Source: Rubritepida sp. | GTDB taxonomy: Bacteria > Pseudomonadota > Alphaproteobacteria > Acetobacterales > Acetobacteraceae | DNA: 5,830 bases | Direction of reading: 5' to 3' | Assembly (NCBI GenBank): GCA_014376425.1 | Contig: JACMRO010000199.1 | Location: forward strand, 1-5,830 | Shown here: piece after piece, positions 1-5,830 of the stretch | Numbering within the stretch: position 1 is the stretch's first letter | Layout: each line of letters opens with the position of its first letter | Position numbers and translations under genes: made by a program | Notes under the pieces: model-generated | Databases searched by the model: none | Seen by the model: the letters and a program-made list of their open reading frames with translations, nothing else | What the model was told of the DNA's origin: nothing

Positions 1-1
1 C

Positions 2-361
2 AAGACGACGCCACAGGTCGCCGAGCATCGCGCCGCCGGCACCCGCGGCCAAGCGGCGCTGGACGCCAGCCCGCGCCTGGCGCAGGTGCTGGAGGCGGTG
101 CGCTCAGGCGTGTTCAGCCCCGATGACCCGGCCCGCTATCACGGCTTGGTGGACGACCTGCTGGATAGCGACCACTTTCTGGTCCTGGCCGATTTCGACA
201 GCTACTACGCCGCCCAACGCGCGGCCGACGAGCGCTGGAATGACCCCGCAGCCTGGGCGCGCGCGGCCATTCTCAACACCGCCAACGTCGCCTGGTTCAG
301 CTCCGACCGGACGATCGCGGAATATGCCGAGGAGATCTGGAAGGTGTCACCGGTGATCTAG
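2..361 (+). CDS. glgP: Glycogen/starch phosphorylase, C-terminal fragment (5' end outside window)
   Basis: This is the last 119 codons of a GT35 glycogen phosphorylase, open from the left edge and ending at TAG 359-361. The family uses pyridoxal phosphate to cleave outer alpha-1,4 bonds of glycogen with phosphate, giving glucose-1-phosphate in the cytoplasm. The visible part matches the family's C-terminal end: a helix around SGVFSPDDPARY, then LVDDLLDSDHFLVLADFDSY, then AAILNTANVAWFSSDRTI and the closing EYAEEIWKVSPVI. The PLP lysine and phosphate site lie upstream and cannot be checked. An ATG at 86 is internal to the conserved domain and is not the start. Only one base separates its stop from glgB, so it is probably the upstream member of the same operon. 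Related maltodextrin phosphorylases share this C-terminus, but the glg context favours GlgP. Confidence 0.93.
   Translation, partial: KTTPQVAEHRAAGTRGQAALDASPRLAQVLEAVRSGVFSPDDPARYHGLVDDLLDSDHFLVLADFDSYYAAQRAADERWNDPAAWARAAILNTANVAWFSSDRTIAEYAEEIWKVSPVI
352..358 (+). promoter_or_regulatory. Ribosome binding site of glgB (extended type)
   Basis: GGTGATC at 352-358 is complementary to the GATCACC stretch just inside the 3' end of bacterial 16S rRNA, next to the usual CCTCC core. It ends four bases before the glgB ATG at 363. A pairing shifted towards the start like this is consistent with such a short gap. The only classical purine run, GGAAGG at 339-344, is 18 bases away and too distant. The site lies in the last codons of glgP. 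Whether it is used is inference. Confidence 0.5.
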
Positions 362-362
362 C

Positions 363-2519
363 ATGGCCACAGGGGAAGCAGGCGAGGCGGCAATCGCGGC
401 CATCGTGGAGGGCCGGCACGGCGATCCATTCGCCGTGCTGGGGCCGCATGGAGGGGTGTTGCGCGCCTTCGTCCCAGGCGCCGAGACCCTGCATGCGGAT
501 GGCATCGCGCTGACGCTGCGCCATCCCGCCGGCTTCTTCGAGGGCGCGGTGCCCGGCCCCGGCCATCGCTGGCTGACCGCCACGCGGGGTCACGAAAGCT
601 GGGTCGAGCCCGATCCCTACGCCTTCGGCCCCACCCTTGGTCCGCTCGACGATCACCTGCTGGTGGAAGGCACGCATCACGCCCTGGCGGAGCGACTGGG
701 TGCGCACCCCATCACCCATGAAGGCGAGGCCGGCTGGCGCTTCGCCGTCTGGGCGCCGCATGCCCAACGCGTCTCGCTGGTCGGCGACTTCAACCTGTGG
801 GACGGCCGGCGCCACCCGATGCGCAAGCGGCTGGACAGTGGCTTGTGGGAAATCTTCATACCTGGCCTGCACGCCGGCGCCGCCTACAAATATGAGCTGC
901 GACGCCACGATGGCGTGGTGCTGCCGCTGAAGGCCGACCCCTACGGCTTCGCGGCCGAATTGCGCCCGGGCACTGCCTCGCGCCTGGCCGCGCCTGCGCA
1001 TGATTGGGCCGACGCGGCCTGGCGCCCGAAGCCCCATCGCGGCCAGCCGATGAGCGTCTACGAAGTCCATCCCACCTCCTGGAAGCGCCACTGGGATGAC
1101 CGGTTCTGGAACTGGGACGAGCTGGCGGCGGACCTGATCCCCTATGTGCTCGACCTGGGCTTCACCCATATCGAACTGATGCCGGTGATGGAGCATCCGC
1201 TCGATATGAGCTGGGGCTACCAGACCATCGGGCTGCATGCCCCCACGGCGCGGCTGGGCGAGCCGGCCGGCCTCAAGCGCTTCATCGACGCGGCACACCA
1301 GGCGGGGCTGGGCGTGCTGCTGGACTGGGTGCCGGCGCATTTCCCGAAGGACGCGCATGGCCTGGCGATGTTCGATGGCGGGCCGCTTTACGAGCACGCC
1401 GACCCGCAGCGCGGCGCGCACCCCGACTGGGGCACCGCCATCTATGATTACGGCAGGCCGGAGGTGCTGGCCTTCCTCGCGGCCAACGCGCTGTTCTGGC
1501 TGCGCGAGTACCATGCCGACGGCCTGCGGGTGGATGCGGTCAGCTCGATGATCCGGCTCGACTATTCGCGCGGCCCGGGCGAGTGGACGCCGAACGAGTT
1601 TGGCGGCAACGAGAATCTCGACGCCGTGGCCTTCCTTCGCCGCGTCAACGCGCTCGCCCGCGCGCATGCGCCGGCCACGCTGATGATCGCCGAGGATGCG
1701 ACCGACCGCCCCGGCATCTCCCGCCCGCCCGAGGAGGGTGGGCTGGGCTTCCACATGAAGTGGAACATGGGCTGGATGAACGACACGCTGCGCTACATGG
1801 CGCTCGACCCGCTGGCGCGCAGCCACCAACACCAGCTCATGAACTTCTCCATCGTCTACGCATGGAACGAGGATTTCATCCTGCCGCTGAGCCATGACGA
1901 GGTGGTGCATGGCAAGGGCACTCTGGTTGGCCGGATGCCCGGCGATACCTGGCAACGCTTCGCCAACTTACGGGCTTATTACGGCTTCATGTGGGGCCAC
2001 CCCGGCAAGAAACTGCTTTTCATGGGCCAGGAATTCGCCCCCTGGCGTGAATGGTCGGAAACGCGCGAGCTGGATTGGTGGCTGCTGGCCTATGCGCCAC
2101 ATCGTGGCGTACGCGACCTGGTGCGCGAATTGAACCGACTGCATCGCGCCGAACCGGCGCTGCACCAGCTCGACCATTCGCCTGCCGGTTTTGCCTGGAT
2201 CGACGCCGACGACGCACAGCACTCCACCTTCAGCTGGCTGCGCTTCGCCGCCGATGGCGCGCCCGTCGCGGTCATCTCCAACTTCACCCCGGTGCCGCGC
2301 ACGGGCCGGCTCATTGGCCTGCCGCAGGCCGGCATGTGGGAGGAGATCCTCAACACCGACGCGTGGGCCTTCGGCGGTAGCGGCGTGGTCAACGGCACCA
2401 TCACGGCGGAGGCTAAGCCGGCCTTTGGCTTTCCCGCCTCGGCGCAGGTAACATTGCCGCCGCTGGCCACCATTTATCTGAAGCCCAGAACAAGAGGTGC
2501 CGAGAATGCCAAAGGCTGA
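363..2519 (+). CDS. glgB: 1,4-alpha-glucan branching enzyme GlgB (718 aa)
   Basis: GlgB cuts alpha-1,4 chains and re-attaches the piece through an alpha-1,6 bond, creating glycogen branches. The length is typical of the long bacterial form. An N-terminal beta domain (about residues 15-105, beginning GRHGDPFAVLGPHGG) is followed by a CBM48 domain (about 123-210, with FAVWAPHAQRVSLVGDFNLW). The GH13 barrel runs from about 230 to 600 and a C-terminal beta sandwich ends near 708. The GH13 motifs are present: SWGYQ at 283-287, region I DWVPAHFP from D321, region II DGLRVDAV with nucleophile D391, region III IAEDATDRP with acid/base E444, and region IV LSHDEVVHG with H511 and D512. In region III the second acidic residue is Asp (AED) rather than the AEE of many bacterial enzymes. 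Plant branching enzymes also have AED, so activity should not suffer. The ATG at 363 is chosen because family similarity begins within about 20 residues and no earlier in-frame start is better placed. It follows the glgP stop by one base. Confidence 0.98.
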   Translation: MATGEAGEAAIAAIVEGRHGDPFAVLGPHGGVLRAFVPGAETLHADGIALTLRHPAGFFEGAVPGPGHRWLTATRGHESWVEPDPYAFGPTLGPLDDHLLVEGTHHALAERLGAHPITHEGEAGWRFAVWAPHAQRVSLVGDFNLWDGRRHPMRKRLDSGLWEIFIPGLHAGAAYKYELRRHDGVVLPLKADPYGFAAELRPGTASRLAAPAHDWADAAWRPKPHRGQPMSVYEVHPTSWKRHWDDRFWNWDELAADLIPYVLDLGFTHIELMPVMEHPLDMSWGYQTIGLHAPTARLGEPAGLKRFIDAAHQAGLGVLLDWVPAHFPKDAHGLAMFDGGPLYEHADPQRGAHPDWGTAIYDYGRPEVLAFLAANALFWLREYHADGLRVDAVSSMIRLDYSRGPGEWTPNEFGGNENLDAVAFLRRVNALARAHAPATLMIAEDATDRPGISRPPEEGGLGFHMKWNMGWMNDTLRYMALDPLARSHQHQLMNFSIVYAWNEDFILPLSHDEVVHGKGTLVGRMPGDTWQRFANLRAYYGFMWGHPGKKLLFMGQEFAPWREWSETRELDWWLLAYAPHRGVRDLVRELNRLHRAEPALHQLDHSPAGFAWIDADDAQHSTFSWLRFAADGAPVAVISNFTPVPRTGRLIGLPQAGMWEEILNTDAWAFGGSGVVNGTITAEAKPAFGFPASAQVTLPPLATIYLKPRTRGAENAKG
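2494..2499 (+). promoter_or_regulatory. Ribosome binding site that fixes the glgC start
   Basis: GAGGTG at 2494-2499 matches the core Shine-Dalgarno sequence over six bases and sits six bases before the ATG at 2506. It lies inside the glgB reading frame. The GTG within it (2497-2499) is in frame with glgC and could be read as a start, but it is more sensibly part of the binding site. The ATG at 2506 is therefore preferred. Confidence 0.7.
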
Positions 2520-3786
2520 GGAAAGCGGCCCTGGGGGCGATGGCGGCCCGCTGGCACGCCACGCCATGGCCTTCGTGCTGGCCGGCGGCCGTGGCTCGCG
2601 CCTGATGGAGCTGACTGACCGGCGCGCCAAGCCTGCGGTCTATTTCGGTGGCAAGACGCGCATCATCGACTTCACCCTGTCCAACGCGCTGAACTCGGGC
2701 ATTCGGCGCCTGGCGGTCGCGACGCAATACAAGGCGCATTCCCTGATCCGCCACCTGCAGCGCGGCTGGACCTTCCTGCGCCCCGAACGCAACGAGAGCT
2801 TCGACATCCTGCCCGCGTCGCAGCGCGTCTCCGAGGTGAACTGGTATCTCGGCACCGCCGACGCGGTGTACCAGAACATCGACATCATCGCCGACTACCA
2901 TCCGCGCTACATGGTGCTCCTGGCCGGCGACCACATCTACAAGATGGATTACGAGCGCATGCTGCAGCAGCATGTGACCGCGGGCGCCGACGTCACCGTC
3001 TGCTCCATCGCCGTGCCGCGCATGGAAGCGCAGGGCTTCGGCGTGATGAAGGTGGACGACACCGGGCGCATCGTGGACTTCGTGGAAAAGCCCGACGACC
3101 CGCCCGCAATCCCCGGCCGGCCGGACATGGCGCTGGCTTCGATGGGCATCTACGTCTTCGACACCGAATTCCTGTTCGACCTTTTGCGGCGCGATGCGGC
3201 GGACCCGAATTCTAGCCATGATTTCGGCAAGGACGTGATCCCCTACATCGTCAAGCACGGCCACGCGGTGGCGCATCGGTTCGAACGCAGCTGCGTCCGC
3301 GCAACCACCGAGACCGCACCCTACTGGCGCGACGTCGGCACGGTGGACGCCTATTGGGAGGCCAATATCGGCCTGACCGAAATTGTCCCCGCACTCGATC
3401 TGTACGAGAACTCCTGGCCGATCTGGACGCATGCCGAGATCACCCCGCCGGCCAAATTCGTGCACGACGCGGCGGGGCGGCGGGGCGAGGCGATCTCCTC
3501 GCTCGTATCGGGCGGCTGCATCGTGTCGGGCGCCGAGGTGCGGGGTTCGCTGCTGTTCACCGGCTGCCGGGTGCATTCCTACGCCAGGCTCGACGGCGCG
3601 GTGGTGCTGCCGCAGGTCGATATCGGCCGCGCCGCGCGACTGACGCGGGTGGTGGTCGACCGCGGCGTGCGCATCCCCGACGGGCTGGTGGTGGGCGAGG
3701 ACCCGGTGGACGACGCCCGCCGCTTCCGCCGTACCGAGGCTGGGATCACGCTGATCACGCAGAGGATGCTGGACGCGTTGCCATGA
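2506..3786 (+). CDS. glgC: Glucose-1-phosphate adenylyltransferase (ADP-glucose pyrophosphorylase) GlgC
   Basis: GlgC makes ADP-glucose and pyrophosphate from ATP and glucose-1-phosphate, the committed and allosterically controlled step of bacterial glycogen synthesis. From ATG 2506 the protein has 426 residues, close to the family's usual length. The nucleotidyltransferase domain (about 20-290) has the glycine-rich loop VLAGGRGSRL at 24-33, RRAKPAV at 39-45, FGGKTRIIDF at 47-56, and LLAGDHIYKMDY from 138. D142 in that last motif matches the catalytic Asp142 of E. coli, and FVEKP holds K195, matching the glucose-1-phosphate lysine. SSHDFGKD (237-243) and PYWRDVGT (272-279) are further signatures. 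The left-handed beta-helix domain fills about 320-420 (LVSGGCIVSGAEV, PDGLVVGEDP). R39 stands where E. coli has activator lysine K39, as I recall for Agrobacterium-type enzymes activated by fructose-6-phosphate and pyruvate. The effector choice here is inference. It overlaps glgB by 14 bases and glgA by 4. A GTG at 2497 would add three residues. Confidence 0.98.
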   Translation: MPKAEESGPGGDGGPLARHAMAFVLAGGRGSRLMELTDRRAKPAVYFGGKTRIIDFTLSNALNSGIRRLAVATQYKAHSLIRHLQRGWTFLRPERNESFDILPASQRVSEVNWYLGTADAVYQNIDIIADYHPRYMVLLAGDHIYKMDYERMLQQHVTAGADVTVCSIAVPRMEAQGFGVMKVDDTGRIVDFVEKPDDPPAIPGRPDMALASMGIYVFDTEFLFDLLRRDAADPNSSHDFGKDVIPYIVKHGHAVAHRFERSCVRATTETAPYWRDVGTVDAYWEANIGLTEIVPALDLYENSWPIWTHAEITPPAKFVHDAAGRRGEAISSLVSGGCIVSGAEVRGSLLFTGCRVHSYARLDGAVVLPQVDIGRAARLTRVVVDRGVRIPDGLVVGEDPVDDARRFRRTEAGITLITQRMLDALP

Positions 3787-5249
3787 ACGTCCTGGGCGTC
3801 GCGTCCGAATGCTTTCCGCTGATCAAAACGGGCGGCCTGGCCGATGTGGTGGGCGCGCTGCCCGGCGCGCTGGCGCCCCATGGGGTGCGGATCACCACCT
3901 TGTTGCCCGGCTATCCCTCGGTGCTGGGGCAGTTGGGTGAAGCGCGCAGTGCCAAAAACCTGCCGGACCTGTTCGGCGGGCCGGCGCGGCTGCTGCGTGG
4001 GACGGTGCGGCCTGCCGGCCGGGCCGGCGGGCCAGGGGGGGCCGGCGCGCTGGACATCATTGCCATCGACGCGCCGCATCTCTACGGCCGCGCCGGCTCG
4101 CCCTACCTGATGCCCGATGGGCGGGAATGGCCCGATAACAACGTCCGTTTCGCGGCGCTGGGCGCAGTGGCGGCGATGCTGGCACGCGAGGGGTTGCGCG
4201 GCCTGCGCTTCGACGCCGTGCATGCGCATGACTGGCAGGCAGGGTTGGCGCCGGCCTATCTGCGTTTCGGCGGCAAGCCCGTGCCCAGCCTCTTCACCGT
4301 GCACAATCTGGCCTTCCAGGGCCAGTTCCCGGCCTGGACCTTCGGCCGGCTGGGCCTACCTGTGGAAGCCTTCGCCACCGCCGGCCTGGAATATTTCGGC
4401 GCCGTCGGCTTCCTCAAGGCCGGGCTGTGGTTCGCGGACGGCATCAGTACCGTCTCCCCCACCTATGCGGCGGAGATCCGCACGCCGATGGCCGGGATGG
4501 GGCTGGACGGGCTGCTGCGCGGCCGTGCCGGGGTGCTGCACGGTGTGCTCAACGGGCTCGACACCACCGAGTGGGATCCGGCGACCGACAGCCACCTCGC
4601 CGCGCGTTTCAGCACGCCGCAGGGCCGCGCGCCCAACAAGGCCGCATTGCAGGCCGCCTTCGGCCTGGCGGCGGACCCGGCGGCACCGCTCTTCGTCCAT
4701 GTCGGGCGGTTGGCGTGGCAGAAGGGGATCGACCTTATCCTCGAAGCCATCCCGGCGCTGTTCGAGGCGGGCGGCCAGCTGGCCATCCTGGGCAGCGGTG
4801 ATGGCGGCCTGGTGGAGCGCTGCCTGGGTGCCGCAGCCGCCAACCCCGGCCGCATCGGCACCCGCATCGCATTCGACGAGGGGCTGGCCCGCCTCGCCTA
4901 TGGCGGCGCCGATGCCATGCTGGTGCCCTCGCGGTTCGAGCCCTGTGGCCTGGCCCAGCTATGTGCCCTGCGCTACGGCGCGCTGCCGATCGTGACCCGG
5001 GTGGGCGGCCTGGCCGACACGGTGGTGGATGCCAACGAAGCCGCGCTGGGTGCGGGCTGGGGCACTGGCTTCGTCTGCCAGCCCGACAGCCCGGAGCTGC
5101 TGGGGGCGGCCATGCTGCGCGCCGCCGGGCTGTACCGGCAGCCCCAGGTGTGGCGAAGATTGCAACAGAACGCGATGGCGCAGGACGTGTCCTGGACCGC
5201 TTCTGCGGCACGCTACGCTGCCATCTACCGAGGCCTCGCCATTGCCTGA
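3783..5249 (+). CDS. glgA: Glycogen synthase GlgA (ADP-glucose type, GT5)
   Basis: GlgA transfers glucose from ADP-glucose to the non-reducing end of an alpha-1,4-glucan. The product is 488 residues, close to the usual length. The N-terminal Rossmann domain begins at once with VASECFPLIKTGGLADVVGA, holding the KTGGL ADP-glucose motif at 15-19. PDNNVRFAAL, HAHDWQAG (147-154), FTVHNLAFQG (171-180) and STVSPTYA (222-229) follow. The C-terminal domain (about 255-485) has VLNGLD, GRLAWQKGID with R309 and K314, and PSRFEPCGL with E386. These three match E. coli R300, K305 and E377 at a constant offset of nine. ATG 3783 is chosen because the family starts exactly here and it overlaps the glgC stop as ATGA. 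The same frame stays open upstream to 3354, but that part is an out-of-frame reading of glgC. No strong binding site is seen (AGAGGA at 3761-3766 is 16 bases away), so translation is probably coupled to glgC. A Gly/Ala-rich insertion at about 78-89 is unusual. Confidence 0.98.
   Translation: MNVLGVASECFPLIKTGGLADVVGALPGALAPHGVRITTLLPGYPSVLGQLGEARSAKNLPDLFGGPARLLRGTVRPAGRAGGPGGAGALDIIAIDAPHLYGRAGSPYLMPDGREWPDNNVRFAALGAVAAMLAREGLRGLRFDAVHAHDWQAGLAPAYLRFGGKPVPSLFTVHNLAFQGQFPAWTFGRLGLPVEAFATAGLEYFGAVGFLKAGLWFADGISTVSPTYAAEIRTPMAGMGLDGLLRGRAGVLHGVLNGLDTTEWDPATDSHLAARFSTPQGRAPNKAALQAAFGLAADPAAPLFVHVGRLAWQKGIDLILEAIPALFEAGGQLAILGSGDGGLVERCLGAAAANPGRIGTRIAFDEGLARLAYGGADAMLVPSRFEPCGLAQLCALRYGALPIVTRVGGLADTVVDANEAALGAGWGTGFVCQPDSPELLGAAMLRAAGLYRQPQVWRRLQQNAMAQDVSWTASAARYAAIYRGLAIA
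4014..4049 (+). repeat. Degenerate 9-base tandem repeat inside glgA
   Basis: Four 9-base units start at 4014, 4023, 4032 and 4041. Units one, two and four begin GCCGGC, while unit three is diverged (CCAGGGGGG). They are in the glgA frame and encode AGR-AGG-PGG-AGA, residues 78-89. The stretch holds a run of seven G (4035-4041). Another GCCGGC lies just upstream at 3980-3985. In the family this region is a short surface loop between the GGPARL segment and the DIIAIDAPHLY strand, so the repeat looks like a small expansion in a tolerant loop. Confidence 0.6.
5230..5233 (+). promoter_or_regulatory. Possible ribosome binding site for a TTG start of glgX
   Basis: GAGG at 5230-5233, inside the last codons of glgA, is eight bases before an in-frame TTG at 5242 but 17 bases before the ATG at 5251. 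If used, it would favour the TTG start and an 8-base overlap with glgA. Four-base matches are common by chance in GC-rich DNA. Confidence 0.35.
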
Positions 5250-5250
5250 G

Positions 5251-5830
5251 ATGGGCGTGCACCTGACCGCGGCGGGTGCGCGCCCGGCCTTCCCCGCACC
5301 GCAAGCCGACGCCCTGGAGCTTTGCGTTTTCGAGGGTGAGACCGAAACCCGCCACAGGCTGGGCCGGCATGTGGGCGATGTCTTCGCGGCCGACGTGCCC
5401 TTGGTGTCAGGCGCGCGGTATGGCCTGCGCGCGCACGGCCCGGGGCTGGACCCGGCCAGGCTGCTGCTCGACCCCTGGGCGCGAAGGATCGACCGCGCCT
5501 TCGCCTGGCACCCCAGCCTGTTGTGCGGCACCGACGGCGCGGCCGCGATGCCCCGGGCGGTGCTGGAGGCCGCCGCCCCCGTCATGGCGCCACCCCCCCA
5601 CCACGGCGCGCGCGTGATCTACGAGCTGCACGTCCGCGGATTCACCATGCTGCACCCCGGCATCCCCCAAGCCCTGCGCGGCACTTTCGCCGGCCTGGCC
5701 CACCCCGCCGCGATCGCCCATCTCCACCCCCTGGGCGTCAGCCATGTCGAGCTGCTGCCCTGCGCCGCCTGGATCGACGAGGCGCATCTGCCACCGCTCG
5801 GGCTGACCAACTACTGGGGCTACAACCCGG
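5251..5830 (+). CDS. glgX: Glycogen debranching enzyme GlgX, N-terminal part (3' end outside window)
   Basis: This frame is open from ATG 5251 to the window end (193 complete codons) without a stop. GlgX is an isoamylase-type GH13 enzyme that hydrolyses alpha-1,6 branches of phosphorylase-limit glycogen. The N-terminal CBM48-like domain is seen as ALELCVFEGETETRHRL (21-37), YGLRAHGP (57-64) and LLLDPWARRID (71-81). The barrel begins with VIYELHVRGFT (122-132). The GVSHVELLPCAAWID segment (162-176) and the isoamylase signature LTNYWGYNP at the very end follow. The catalytic Asp and Glu lie beyond the window. The N-terminus is compact: the usual GHRFNPAK segment before LLLDP is missing. One base separates it from the glgA stop. 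An in-frame TTG at 5242 (adding MPE) has a better placed GAGG and is a real alternative start. A malto-oligosyltrehalose trehalohydrolase is less likely, because the LTNYWGYNP motif and the glg context fit GlgX. Confidence 0.93.
   Translation, partial: MGVHLTAAGARPAFPAPQADALELCVFEGETETRHRLGRHVGDVFAADVPLVSGARYGLRAHGPGLDPARLLLDPWARRIDRAFAWHPSLLCGTDGAAAMPRAVLEAAAPVMAPPPHHGARVIYELHVRGFTMLHPGIPQALRGTFAGLAHPAAIAHLHPLGVSHVELLPCAAWIDEAHLPPLGLTNYWGYNP

Noticed and set aside
741..760. Possible loss of function in GlgB because the region III motif is AED instead of AEE.
   Set aside because: This concern applies to the codons near 1692, not here: the catalytic Glu (E444) is the first acidic residue and is kept, and AED is normal in plant branching enzymes.
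297..1955. A 552-codon open frame on the minus strand opposite glgB.
   Set aside because: It is in exact codon register with glgB. Minus-strand stops in that register need TTA, CTA or TCA codons in glgB, which are rare in GC-rich genes, so long open frames arise by chance. The predicted protein shows no family I recognise, and glgB carries all the conserved motifs.
1968..2630. A 220-codon minus-strand frame spanning the glgB/glgC junction.
   Set aside because: It is in register with glgB codons, covers two well-supported genes, and its product looks like random Arg/Ala/Gly-rich sequence.
2413..3576. A 387-codon open frame on the minus strand opposite glgC.
   Set aside because: It has the same in-register antisense cause as the frame opposite glgB, and no recognisable domain.
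3354..3782. An apparent 143-residue N-terminal extension of GlgA reaching back to an ATG at 3354.
   Set aside because: This part is an out-of-frame reading of glgC and is Arg/Gly-rich with no domain. GlgA homology starts exactly at ATG 3783, which overlaps the glgC stop.
3971..4049. The GCCGGC-rich stretch as a possible transcription terminator or regulatory hairpin.
   Set aside because: It can fold, but it lies inside a conserved frame, has no following T-run, and is explained better as a coding repeat.
4735..5585. Minus-strand frames over glgA and glgX (4735-5370 and 4959-5585).
   Set aside because: They are low-complexity Arg/Pro/Ala-rich products opposite conserved GlgA and GlgX coding sequence. 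There is no motif and no plausible start signal.

Overview
The window is a tightly packed glycogen metabolism gene cluster with all genes on the + strand: glgP (3' end only), glgB, glgC, glgA and glgX (5' part only). The DNA is visibly very GC-rich, with strong G/C preference at third codon positions. The GlgC sequence resembles my recollection of Agrobacterium- and Rhodobacter-type enzymes more than the enterobacterial one. Together these suggest an alphaproteobacterium, perhaps of the Acetobacteraceae/Rhodospirillales kind. That placement is inference from remembered family sequences, not from a search.

Layout: 2-361 holds the last 119 codons of glycogen phosphorylase. 363-2519 is the 1,4-alpha-glucan branching enzyme GlgB. 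2506-3786 is ADP-glucose pyrophosphorylase GlgC, overlapping glgB by 14 bases. 3783-5249 is glycogen synthase GlgA, overlapping glgC by 4 bases (ATGA). From 5251 (or 5242 if a TTG start is used) to the window end is the N-terminal part of the debranching enzyme GlgX. No intergenic stretch is longer than a base or so. I see no promoter, terminator, RNA gene, CRISPR array or mobile element.

Function: GlgC makes ADP-glucose from ATP and glucose-1-phosphate, GlgA adds the glucose to a growing alpha-1,4 chain, and GlgB introduces alpha-1,6 branches. GlgP shortens outer chains by phosphorolysis, releasing glucose-1-phosphate, and GlgX removes the limit branches left behind. Synthesis and breakdown enzymes are therefore read in one unit, so the direction of flux is probably set at enzyme level (allostery of GlgC) rather than by separate transcription.

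The key catalytic residues visible in GlgB, GlgC and GlgA are intact, and no frameshift is seen. I find no undescribed system. The more unusual details are a degenerate 9-base/3-residue Gly-Ala repeat inserted in GlgA, a compact GlgX N-terminus with an ambiguous start, and overlapping gene junctions with start signals buried in the preceding gene.
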